From: DASZUK01 sp035547695
Lineage (GTDB): Bacteria; Actinomycetota; Acidimicrobiia; Acidimicrobiales; RAAP-2
DNA: 64,000 nt
Direction of reading: 5' to 3'
Assembly: GCA_035547695.1 (NCBI GenBank)
Contig: DASZUK010000003.1
Coordinates: 34,388-98,387, forward strand
The notes below the pieces were generated by a model, which was not told where the DNA came from, did not search any database, and saw only the letters and a list, made by a program, of their open reading frames with translations. Of the stretch, positions 7,935 to 15,002 are shown one piece after another (within the stretch, counting starts at the first letter, position 1; each line of letters starts with the position of its first letter). A program made the position numbers and the translations under genes.

Positions 7935-9286
7935 TCAACCGGTGTCCGCGACAAGCTTGCTGAACCGTTCGGCCGGAGTATCCCACCCGAGGGTCTTTCT
8001 CGGTCGGGTGTTGAGCAAGTGGGCGATCTCGTCCAGGTCGGCCTGGGTGTGTTTGGATAGGTCGGTGCCCTTGGGCAGGAACTGGCGGACCAGGCCGTTC
8101 CAGTTCTCGTTGGTGCCCCGCTGCCAGGGGCTGTGGGGGTCGCAGAAGTAGACCGGGACCCCGGTCCCGATGCTGAAGCTGCGGTGGGCGCTGAGCTCGA
8201 TGCCCTGGTCCCAGGTGAGCGAGCGGGCCAGCTCGGCCGGGAGACGCCTGAGATGGGCGGCCAGACGCTCGGCCACATGCTCGGCCGTCCGGTCCTCGAT
8301 GGCGATGAGCATGCCCATCCGGGTCGAGCGCTCGACCAAGGTGGCCACGGCACTGGCCTGGCGGGCCCCGATGATCAGGTCGCCCTCCCAGTGCCCGGGC
8401 ACCGCCCGGTCGGCGGCCTCGGCTGGGCGCTCGACGATGGTGACCATGTCGGCGATGCGGGCCCCGCCGTTGGCCCCTCGACCCCTCGGCACCCGCCGGG
8501 CCCGGCCGCTGCGCAGGCAGGCGGCCAACTCCTTGCGCAGCTCGCCTCTGGCCTGGACGTGATGGCCTGGTAGATCGCCTCGTGGGACACCCACCACTCT
8601 GGCTCGTCGAGATGGTCTCTTCGTAGGCGCCGGGCGATCTGCTCGGGTGACCACCTCTTCGTCACCAACAGGCCCTGGACCTCGGCCCACAGGGCCGGAC
8701 GGGTGGTGGTCCAGGGGGCCTTGGGCCGTCTGGCCCGGGTATCGGCCAGGGCATCGGCAGCGTGGGCCCGGTAGAAGGTCCGGCCCCCACCAGCGGCGAT
8801 CTCCCGTCCGATGGTGCCCCGGTGACGCCCGAGGCGCCGGGCGATGGCGGCATCGGACTGCCCGGCGCTGATGCCCACCCGGATCTCTTCTCGCTCGGCC
8901 AGGGTCAGGGCGTTGGGTCGACGGCGTCGTTGGTGGGCCACGGCCTCACCCTGGCCCAGCACCGAGTGCCAGTCGACGTCGCTGTCTCGGTGCTCGTTCC
9001 TCCAGCGCCAGACGGTGCTCGACGACACCCCGAGACCCTTGGCCACCTGGTGCTGGGGCACCCGGCGGTCAAGAGCCGCTACCGCCAGGAGCCTCGCCTC
9101 CTGCTCTTGGGCACTGCGGTGGTGGTGAACCGGGCGCACCCCCAGCCGCCGCACGTAGCCATTGAGCGTCCCGGCCGGCATCTCGAAGATGGCGGCCGCC
9201 GCCGTGCTGGTCGCCCCGGCGGCCACCGCCTCGAGCGCCCCTTCGAGCGCCTCGGGCCGCCAACCGGGCTTGCGTCCCAGTGCCAT
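7935..9286 (-). pseudogene. IS30 transposase, split by a single-base deletion
   Basis: DDE transposase of the IS30 family. The N-terminal half (from ATG 9286) has helix-turn-helix segments and the LTLAEREEIR...AIARRLGRHRGTIGREI signature, reaching EAIYQAI near 8565. The protein then continues one frame over with VQARGELRKELA, followed by the catalytic-domain motifs HWEGDLI, TWDQGIE and FCDPHSPWQRGTNEN, and ends at 7935. Restoring one base (TAC for AC after the YQAI codons) would rejoin the two halves. IS30 transposases are normally a single ORF without programmed frameshifting, so this copy is probably inactive. Confidence 0.85.
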
Positions 9287-9327
9287 CGGACACCTCCGTG
9301 GTCGGAGTTGTCGCGGACACCGGTTGA
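7935..9327. mobile_element. IS30-family insertion sequence with perfect 20-bp terminal inverted repeats
   Basis: Both ends carry the perfect inverted repeat TCAACCGGTGTCCGCGACAA, at 7935-7954 and as its complement at 9308-9327. The single gene on the minus strand fills the element, and its TGA stop lies inside the left terminal repeat. I see no convincing target duplication (flanks end in GAAT and begin with GATC). It sits between an island repeat and the HigBA operator, inside the accessory region. Confidence 0.88.
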
Positions 9328-9366
9328 GATCAAGGGGCCTCGCCTACGGGCTGACGGCGGGACGGC

Positions 9367-9394
9367 AGCGTGATATCATTTTTGATATCACGCT
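9367..9394. promoter_or_regulatory. Perfect palindromic operator of the higBA-like operon
   Basis: Two 12-base arms, AGCGTGATATCA and its exact complement, separated by TTTT. It overlaps the start region of the HigB-like gene, as expected for autoregulation by a HigA-type antitoxin dimer. It is strikingly A+T-rich against its surroundings. Confidence 0.75.
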
Positions 9395-9725
9395 GGTCGG
9401 TCGAACTGGAGCCGGAGGTGCAGACGTGGCTGGAGAGCCTGGCTACCGCCGAGTAGGCCACCGCAGCGTTCCAGGTCGATCGCTTGGCGGATCGAGGTGC
9501 CCAGTTGCGAATGCCCCACTCTCGATCGCTCGGCGACGGCCTGTTCGAGTTGCGGTTCGACCTCCGGCGGGTGGCCCAGCGGATCACGTTCTTCTTCCCG
9601 AGCGAGGCCCGGTGGTACTGCTCACCGTCTTCCGCAAGCAGCGCTCGAACGAGCGCGCCGAAGTGGCCAGGGCCAGAGGGGTCATGCGCCGGTGTATCGA
9701 ACAGGCCCACACGGCCGACGAATGA
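9370..9725 (+). pseudogene. HigB/RelE-like toxin gene, disrupted by a nonsense codon and a frameshift
   Basis: A RelE-superfamily ribosome-dependent RNase is recognisable: WSVELEPEVQTWLESL, then AFQVDRLADRG, LRMPHSRSLGDGLFELRFD, RITFFF, and in another frame VVLLTVFRKQ and RCIEQAHTADE. An in-frame TAG follows ATAE near 9454, where relatives have Trp (TGG), and one base is missing near 9610, so the C-terminal catalytic part is in frame 3. It ends at TGA 9723-9725. The start is uncertain; GTG 9370 lies within the operator. The toxin should be inactive, while the antitoxin 10 bases downstream is intact. Confidence 0.75.
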
Positions 9726-9735
9726 GGTGACAACG

Positions 9736-10038
9736 ATGCCCAAGAGTTGGAACGAACTGAAAGCGAAGCGGCTCGACGCCATGTCGACCGATGAACGGGC
9801 CGAGTACGACCGGGCCTATGCCGCAGCCACCCTGGCCGCCGAGGTCGGTGAGCGGGTACGGGAAGCCCGGGAGGCCGCCGGCCTGAGCCAGCGGGAGTTG
9901 GCTCGCCGGATGGGGACCAGCCAGGCGGCGGTGGACCGCTTGGAGGCCGGCGGTGTGGGCGCCACGCTGACGACGCTCCAGCGGGTCGCCAGCGCCCTTG
10001 GCCTCGAAGTCAACGTGGAACTTCGGCGGTCTGCCTGA
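9736..10038 (+). CDS. HigA-like antitoxin, XRE helix-turn-helix
   Basis: A 100-residue antitoxin starting at ATG 9736 behind a GAGGTGA ribosome-binding site. The N-terminal SWNELKAKRLDAM segment is followed by an XRE-type helix-turn-helix: AREAAGLSQRELARRMGTSQ, AAVDRLEAGG, then TLTTLQRVASALG. In this family the antitoxin blocks HigB and represses the operon through a palindrome, which here is the perfect repeat at 9367-9394. The reading frame is intact although the toxin gene is broken. Confidence 0.85.
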   Translation: MPKSWNELKAKRLDAMSTDERAEYDRAYAAATLAAEVGERVREAREAAGLSQRELARRMGTSQAAVDRLEAGGVGATLTTLQRVASALGLEVNVELRRSA

Positions 10039-10060
10039 CGGCCTAGCGATACCGATCAGG

Positions 10061-10103
10061 GCCACTCTTTACAGCATGTTGAGATCGGCGAGCACCGCCC
10101 ACC
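10061..10103 (+). repeat. Island repeat copy 6
   Basis: GCCACTCT, TTACAGCA, TGTTGAGATC, followed by GCGAGCACCGCCCACC. The tail is shared with copy 5479-5525. It lies between the HigA gene and the next hypothetical gene. Confidence 0.75.
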
Positions 10104-10158
10104 GTGCCAGTGCCGATGAACCTGAGCCCGGTTGCGTCTGCCGGGCTACGTTGCCGTG

Positions 10159-10974
10159 ATGGGCTTTCGTCGCCCCCACACGGGACCCATGGCGCCGTTG
10201 GTCACCCGAGACACCAAGCTGTCCCGGAACGAGCACGAGCAGTGGCGCGACGCCATCGCCTGGCAGCCGCCTGAGGAGACGGGGCTGGTCATCCGGGACG
10301 ACCTCAGTTCGGCCTCGTGGATCGGCCCCCTCCTCGACCCTGGCTCCTACGAGGTCGGCATGACCGCGCCCGGAGGGTTCGACGCATATGCCCGCATCTG
10401 CTTCCCGTTCGTCGCCGGGAGGATCACCGCCGACGGCCAGGCGTTCGAGGAGCACATGACCTGGCGGGAGGTGGCGAACCGGAACGGACGGATCGCACAC
10501 GCCCTGATGGAGAAGGAGGCCATCCAACGGACAGGGAGCGAGGCGGTCCGGTGCTCGGGCTCTCTGGCGCCGGAGCAATTGGGAGCGCTGCTGCCGATAC
10601 TCTTCCGCCATACGCAGTCGTCGTTCGGCTGGTTCCTGTTGTGGGAGGGCTGGGGAGACCTCGCTCCTGGGATCTTCAGCGAGGCTCGACCCAGGATCAG
10701 CCACCCGACGCGGAACCACTTCCTCCTCCGGGGCCCACTCCACGCATACCGCAGCCTTCCTCACGATCCGAACTACTGCTGGCCCGACGATCGGGCCTGG
10801 TGCCTCTGTACCGATACCGATCTCGACTGGGCGTACATCGCCGGCTCGGTAGCGCTGGTCGATGAGATCATCAGTATCCGGACAATGGACGCCTTCGAGA
10901 CCCAACCACACGATCCGGCCCGTTTGGGCATGGATGTGGTGAATGACCCTGACGGGACCGTTTCGCGGCCTTGA
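10159..10974 (+). CDS. Conserved hypothetical protein, actinobacterial type
   Basis: A 271-residue protein with a pattern I recognise from uncharacterised actinobacterial proteins: FDAYARICFPF, then MTWREVANRNGRIAH, a long middle helix region, GPLHAYR, and near the C-terminus PDDRAWCLCTDTDLDWAYIAGS. No enzymatic function is known to me for that family. Soluble, no signal peptide. ATG 10159 (GTG 10156 adjacent) is preferred over the upstream 10132 start because the first nine residues there overlap the repeat-flanking region. It is alone in its module, between repeats at 10061 and 11016. Confidence 0.65.
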   Translation: MGFRRPHTGPMAPLVTRDTKLSRNEHEQWRDAIAWQPPEETGLVIRDDLSSASWIGPLLDPGSYEVGMTAPGGFDAYARICFPFVAGRITADGQAFEEHMTWREVANRNGRIAHALMEKEAIQRTGSEAVRCSGSLAPEQLGALLPILFRHTQSSFGWFLLWEGWGDLAPGIFSEARPRISHPTRNHFLLRGPLHAYRSLPHDPNYCWPDDRAWCLCTDTDLDWAYIAGSVALVDEIISIRTMDAFETQPHDPARLGMDVVNDPDGTVSRP

Positions 10975-11015
10975 CGCCGGTTCTCAAGTGCAGTCGGGGT
11001 TCCGCTCCTTATCAG

Positions 11016-11045
11016 GAGCCGCTCTTTACCGACTGTTGCCATCCC
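11016..11045 (+). repeat. Island repeat copy 7
   Basis: GAGCCGCTCT, TTACCGAC, TGTTGCCATC, preceded by TATCAG as at 10055 (GATCAG). It is the last copy on the right and runs directly into the 16-bp tandem repeat. Confidence 0.7.
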
Positions 11046-11088
11046 CGTAGACGGCCATCCCCGTAGACGGCCATCCCCGTAGACGGCC
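11041..11088 (+). repeat. Three tandem copies of a 16-bp unit
   Basis: ATCCCCGTAGACGGCC repeated three times without interruption. There are no spacers, so it is not CRISPR. It separates the last island repeat from a gene remnant. The 347-base gap 10975-11321 holds island repeat 7, this array and the DUF1214-like remnant. Confidence 0.9.
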
Positions 11089-11095
11089 CCACGCC

Positions 11096-11265
11096 GACGG
11101 TTCCGTGGCTCTGTACCCCTCGGCCGAACCCCCGGCCGACCCCGACCTGGCCGGCAACTGGCTCCCGGCCCGGCCGCCGACTTCTGGCCGTACCTGCGGG
11201 GCCTACCGCCCCGACCAGGTCATCCTCGACGGTGGTTGGACCCGCCGCCGGTTCGGGGGGTGGAT
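11096..11265 (+). pseudogene. 3' remnant of a DUF1254/DUF1214-type gene
   Basis: DGSVALYPSAEPPADPD followed by AGNWLPA matches the C-terminal signature of DUF1254/DUF1214 proteins (a G-S-L-T-I-Y strand, then N-W-L-P-A). The continuation is split over frames: ADFWPYLR in one, and AYRPDQVILDGGW in another, as in the family's R-x-Y-x-P...DGxW ending. No upstream part remains. This is a decayed fragment at the right border of the island, with the same kind of single-base frame changes seen elsewhere in it. Confidence 0.5.
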
Positions 11266-11321
11266 CGTTGGCCCAGCCCGGAGGCCGGCGCAGCCGTTGG
11301 CCGCCGGAATGGACCACTGGA

Positions 11322-11993
11322 ATGACAGACTTCCACGACGTGCCCGGCTTGGCGCTGTTCGACCTCGACAACACGCTGGTGGATCGTCTTGGGGCCTTCA
11401 CGTCGTGGGCAGCCGGCTTCGTCCGGTCGGCCGGCGGCGACCCGGACGACCTGGCCTGGCTGTTGGAGACCGACGACGACGGCCGCACGTCGCGCCCCGC
11501 GCTGTTCGACGCGGCCAGGCGGCGGTGGAACATGGCCGAGTCGGTGGACGCCCTCCTCGGGGCGTACCGTCGGGCGCAAACCGAATTCTACCGGCCCGAC
11601 CCGGCGGTCATCACTCCGCTCGGCGTCCTCAAAGGCGCCGGCTGGCGGATCGTCGTGGTCACCAACGGCTCCACGGCCCAACACCGCAAGGTGGAACGAG
11701 CCGGGCTCGCCGACCTGGTCGACGCCGTGTACGTGTCGTCCGAGGTCGGCAGCGCCAAGCCCGACCCCGACATCTTCCTGGAAGCCTGTCGCGGCGGTCC
11801 CGACGACCTGGTGGTCATGGTGGGCGACGCGCCCGACGCGGACATCGGCGGAGCCCACGCCGTCGGGCTCACCACGGTCTGGCTCGATCGCGGACGGCCC
11901 TGGCCCGATCGGCCGTTCCGGCCCGACCACATCGTCACCACCGTCGGTGACGCCGTCGAAGTCGTCCTGGCCCTCGACCGGGGGCACCCCTGA
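11322..11993 (+). CDS. HAD-superfamily hydrolase
   Basis: Haloacid-dehalogenase-like phosphatase of about 223 residues. Motif I is FDLDNTLVD (nucleophile and acid Asp), motif II VTNGS, motif III/IV KPDPDIF and VMVGDAPDADIGGA. The helical cap lies between motifs I and II, as in subfamily IA. Probable cytosolic phosphatase; substrate unknown. ATG 11322 was chosen because the HAD core starts about ten residues later; the longer frame from 11232 is G+C-biased filler. The stop is three bases from the stop of the convergent PhyH-like gene. It marks the return to core-like base composition. Confidence 0.85.
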   Translation: MTDFHDVPGLALFDLDNTLVDRLGAFTSWAAGFVRSAGGDPDDLAWLLETDDDGRTSRPALFDAARRRWNMAESVDALLGAYRRAQTEFYRPDPAVITPLGVLKGAGWRIVVVTNGSTAQHRKVERAGLADLVDAVYVSSEVGSAKPDPDIFLEACRGGPDDLVVMVGDAPDADIGGAHAVGLTTVWLDRGRPWPDRPFRPDHIVTTVGDAVEVVLALDRGHP

Positions 11994-11996
11994 GGG

Positions 11997-13136
11997 TCAG
12001 GACGGTCCCTGCAGCCGGGCGACCTGCTCGGTGCGGCTGCGGACCAGGTCGTTGAACGCTTCACCGGCCCCGATGTGGTCCCAGAGGGCCGGTGGGTAGT
12101 AGGTGACGTACATGGTCCGCCGGTGGCCGGACCCGGCCGGCTTCGGTGAGGCGTGCATGACGTCCTGCATGTGCACGGTGACGTCGCCGGGGGCCGTGTC
12201 GATGTGGACGACGGGGACGTCGGCCAGGCGGTCCTGCCAGCGGTAGTGCAGCACCTTGCCGTGGCTGCCGGGAACGACCTGCAGGTTGCCGGTTGTGGCG
12301 TCGGACCCGGTGATCTGGATGCCGACGCTGGTCGCCGGGCAAAGGAAGGCGTGGCCGCCGATGCCGCAGTCCTGGTGCCACGGGATGTTGGAGAGGCCGG
12401 CGGTGCCGCCCGGCACCTTGATCAGCACCGGGGTTCCCTCCATCCGGTCGGCGGCCAGTTCGAGCCGGCGGTCGAGGAGGGTGCCCAACCGCCGGACCCG
12501 CGGGTCGGTCTCGAGAGCGGCCAGGACCGGGGACCGGAGGGTGGTGTAGACCAGCCGGCACAGCGCCTTTGAACCGTCTTCGGTGGTGACCCACCAGGAC
12601 CGGTTGTCGCCCGGCCGGGCCAGCGCCGCCAGCCGGTCGATCTCCCGGTCGGCCGCCTCCATCTCTTCGGCGCTGAAGACCCCTTTGACGTGCAGGTAGC
12701 CCATCACCCGCAACTGATCGGCCAGGTCGGCGTCGTCGGCGTCGGCGTCGAAGGTGGCGGCCGGGTCCCGGCCCTCAAAGTCGACCTGGGCCGGATCGTA
12801 GGGCGGCAGGCCGGCGTGGAGGTACCGGAGCAACGGGTCCCAATCGGCCAACTGCTCGAACCGGCCCCGCTCGAAGGTGAGCTCGTTGGCCAGGTACAGG
12901 CCGATGAACGTGCGGACCTGGGCCACCAGGTCGTCCCAGGCCTGCCGGCTGAGGCGCACCGCGGTGGCGCCGTGGTCGCCGCCTTCGTCAACCCGCACCG
13001 AGGTGCCGTCGGCCGAATAGGTGACGGCGTCGCCGTCCACGTAGAACGTGAGGCCCCCGGTGGGCTCCAGGTCGGTCGCCATCGCCCCGAGCACCTCGGG
13101 GGCCACGGCAGCCGAGAACGGCGGGGCGAGGGCCAT
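11997..13136 (-). CDS. PhyH-type Fe(II)/2-oxoglutarate dioxygenase with an N-terminal SCP2-like segment
   Basis: The C-terminal 250 residues resemble phytanoyl-CoA dioxygenases: a double-stranded beta-helix with an IPWHQDCG H-x-D iron motif, a distal His in HMQDVMH and a following Arg (HRR) for 2-oxoglutarate. The N-terminal ~110 residues (LTFYVDGDAVTYSADG, then a TFIGLYLANELTF region) look like a sterol-carrier-type fold; this is inference. I chose ATG 13136 (GTG 13142 possible); the open frame upstream is only antisense to the thiolase. Likely hydroxylates a lipid or CoA-linked substrate. Confidence 0.8.
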   Translation of the reverse strand: MALAPPFSAAVAPEVLGAMATDLEPTGGLTFYVDGDAVTYSADGTSVRVDEGGDHGATAVRLSRQAWDDLVAQVRTFIGLYLANELTFERGRFEQLADWDPLLRYLHAGLPPYDPAQVDFEGRDPAATFDADADDADLADQLRVMGYLHVKGVFSAEEMEAADREIDRLAALARPGDNRSWWVTTEDGSKALCRLVYTTLRSPVLAALETDPRVRRLGTLLDRRLELAADRMEGTPVLIKVPGGTAGLSNIPWHQDCGIGGHAFLCPATSVGIQITGSDATTGNLQVVPGSHGKVLHYRWQDRLADVPVVHIDTAPGDVTVHMQDVMHASPKPAGSGHRRTMYVTYYPPALWDHIGAGEAFNDLVRSRTEQVARLQGPS

Positions 13137-13273
13137 CTCCACAGTATGCAATACGCCGCCGCCAGTTGCCGTTGCCCCCCGTCCAACCGTTGCCGAGCCG
13201 AACGAGCCAGAGATGCGCGTCCTCATCGTCCGACGCCGTGCATCGTCCGGCATCGTCCGGCGTGGTGCGGTGG

Positions 13274-14500
13274 TCAGCGGGTGAGCAGCACCGAGGACCC
13301 GTGGCCGAACAGGCCCTGGTTGGCGGTGACGGCCACCCGGGCCCCGTCCACCTGATGCCCGTCGGCCTGGCCGCGGAGCTGCCAGACGCACTCGCACACC
13401 TGGGCGATGGCCTGGGCCGGGATGGCCTCCCCGAAGCAGGACAGGCCGCCGCTGGGGTTGACCGGGATGCGGCCGCCGATGGCGGTGGCGCCGTCCCGGA
13501 GCAGCTTCTCGGCCTCGCCCTCGCCGCACAGCCCGATGTCCTCGTACCAGTCCAGCTCCAGCGCGGAGGACAGGTCGTAGACCTCGGCCAGGTCGACGTC
13601 CTCGGGCCCGATGCCGGCCTCGTCGTAGGCCCCCCGGGCGATGGACGGCCGGAACCCCTGGAGGTCGGCCAGGTCGGCGCCGGCCACCGCGGCGGCGGAG
13701 TCGGTGGCGAAGTTGGGCATCTCGATGACGGTGCTGGGGAACCGGGGGGTCACCGTGGATACCGCGGCGATGGTGACCAGCGGCTCGGCGTCGCCGCCCC
13801 GCCCGGCGCCGTGCCGGCGGGCGAACGCCATGGACGACAGCACCACCGCGGCCGCCCCGTCGGAGGTGGCGCAGATCTCCAGCAGCCGCAACGGGTCGGC
13901 CACCACCGGGGAGGCCAGCACCTCGTCGACGGTGACCTCCTTGCGGTACCGGGCGTACGGGTTGGCCAGGCCGTGGCGGGCGTTCTTGACCTTGATCCGG
14001 GCGAAGTCGTCCTCGGTGGCCCCGAACCGGTCCATCCGACGGCGGGCGTACAGCCCGAAGTAGGTGGGGTTGGTGGCCCCCATGAGGTGGAACCGGAGCC
14101 AGTCGGGGTCGTCCTTGCGCTCCCCGCCGACCGGGGCGAAGAACCCCTTCGGGGTGGTGTCGGCGCCGATCACCAGGGCGACGTCGCACAGCCCGGCCAG
14201 GATCTGGGCCCGGGCGTTGGCGATGGCCGCCGCCCCGGACGCACAGGCGGCGTAGCCGGACGCCACCCGGGCCCCGGTCCACCCGAGGGCCTGGGCGAAG
14301 GTGGCCCCGGCCACGAACCCGGGGTAGCCGTTGCGGATGGTGTCCGCCCCGGACACGAACTGGATGTCCTCCCAGCGCAATCCGGCGTCCCGGAGGGCGT
14401 CGCGTGCGGCCACCAGGCCGTACTCCACGAAGTTGCGGCCCCACTTCCCCCAGGGGTGCATCCCGGCCCCGAGGACCGCCACGCGCTTGTCGTCAGCCAT
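13274..14500 (-). CDS. Thiolase-fold lipid-transfer protein (Ltp/SCP-x type)
   Basis: A 408-residue thiolase-superfamily protein. ASGYAACASG holds the nucleophile-position Cys; NPSGGLSCFGEAIPAQA and the final ANQGLFGHGSS correspond to the C-terminal catalytic loops, but the second Cys of true thiolases is absent. This is typical of Ltp2-like retro-aldolases and lipid-transfer proteins of steroid side-chain degradation. Start ATG 14500 overlaps the end of the upstream DUF35 gene by eight bases, the classical thiolase/DUF35 arrangement in which the OB-fold protein is needed for activity. Substrate unknown. Confidence 0.88.
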   Translation of the reverse strand: MADDKRVAVLGAGMHPWGKWGRNFVEYGLVAARDALRDAGLRWEDIQFVSGADTIRNGYPGFVAGATFAQALGWTGARVASGYAACASGAAAIANARAQILAGLCDVALVIGADTTPKGFFAPVGGERKDDPDWLRFHLMGATNPTYFGLYARRRMDRFGATEDDFARIKVKNARHGLANPYARYRKEVTVDEVLASPVVADPLRLLEICATSDGAAAVVLSSMAFARRHGAGRGGDAEPLVTIAAVSTVTPRFPSTVIEMPNFATDSAAAVAGADLADLQGFRPSIARGAYDEAGIGPEDVDLAEVYDLSSALELDWYEDIGLCGEGEAEKLLRDGATAIGGRIPVNPSGGLSCFGEAIPAQAIAQVCECVWQLRGQADGHQVDGARVAVTANQGLFGHGSSVLLTR

Positions 14501-14954
14501 CGACCGGCCTCCACTTCCACACCACGTACTGGTGGTCGTCGTCCTCGTACAGGGTGTCCAGCACCAGCTCCACCGGGTCGCCCACCGACAGGTCGTCCAC
14601 CGACACCCCGGGGACCACCTGGCCCATCACCACCATCTTCTCGTCGGCCAGCTCGACGGCGGCCAGGGCGAACGGCACGTACGGGTCCGCGGCCACGTAC
14701 GGCGGTGGCGGCTGGTACCGGGCGTCGGTGTACGACCAGATCCGTCCCCGCCGGGACAGCTCCACCTGGTCGAACTCGGTGCTCTCGCACCTGGGGTTGC
14801 GGCAGAACGACTGCTCGGCCGGGAAGGCGTAGGTGCCGCACGACGTGCACCGGCTGCCCAGCAACGCCGGTGCCGCCTCGTCCATGGTGAACCAGCCGTC
14901 CAGTGCCGGAACCCGTGCTTTCGTGCCGCCGCCGGCGGCTCCGTTGTGGCCCAT
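14493..14954 (-). CDS. DUF35 OB-fold / zinc-ribbon partner of the thiolase
   Basis: About 153 residues. A zinc ribbon (CTSC, then C and C in FCRNPRC) is followed by an OB-fold with RRGRIWSYT, YVPFALAAVEL, MVVMGQVV and a KWRP ending. DUF35 proteins bind acyl-CoA and form complexes with Ltp-type thiolases. I chose ATG 14954 (MGHNGAAGG...), which keeps the conserved ALDGWFT lead; ATG 14885 is an alternative. It is first in an operon with the thiolase (ATGGCTGA overlap) and divergent from an acyl-CoA dehydrogenase, with 48 bases between starts. Confidence 0.87.
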   Translation of the reverse strand: MGHNGAAGGGTKARVPALDGWFTMDEAAPALLGSRCTSCGTYAFPAEQSFCRNPRCESTEFDQVELSRRGRIWSYTDARYQPPPPYVAADPYVPFALAAVELADEKMVVMGQVVPGVSVDDLSVGDPVELVLDTLYEDDDHQYVVWKWRPVDG

Positions 14955-15002
14955 GCGGCCATTGTTGCCCAGGCCCTGGCGGTGTGCCAGATTCTGGCCC
15001 GG

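Noticed and set aside
8550..8580. Programmed frameshift in the IS30 transposase
   Set aside because: No slippery heptamer is visible and IS30 transposases are normally one ORF; a simple one-base deletion restores the family sequence.
1754..11045. Island repeats as canonical integron attC sites
   Set aside because: RYYYAAC and GTTRRRY core boxes in the required arrangement were not found and no integron integrase is in the window. A cassette-like organisation is kept only as a hypothesis.
11041..11088. Possible CRISPR array
   Set aside because: Three identical 16-base units are directly adjacent with no spacers and no cas genes nearby; it is a simple tandem repeat.
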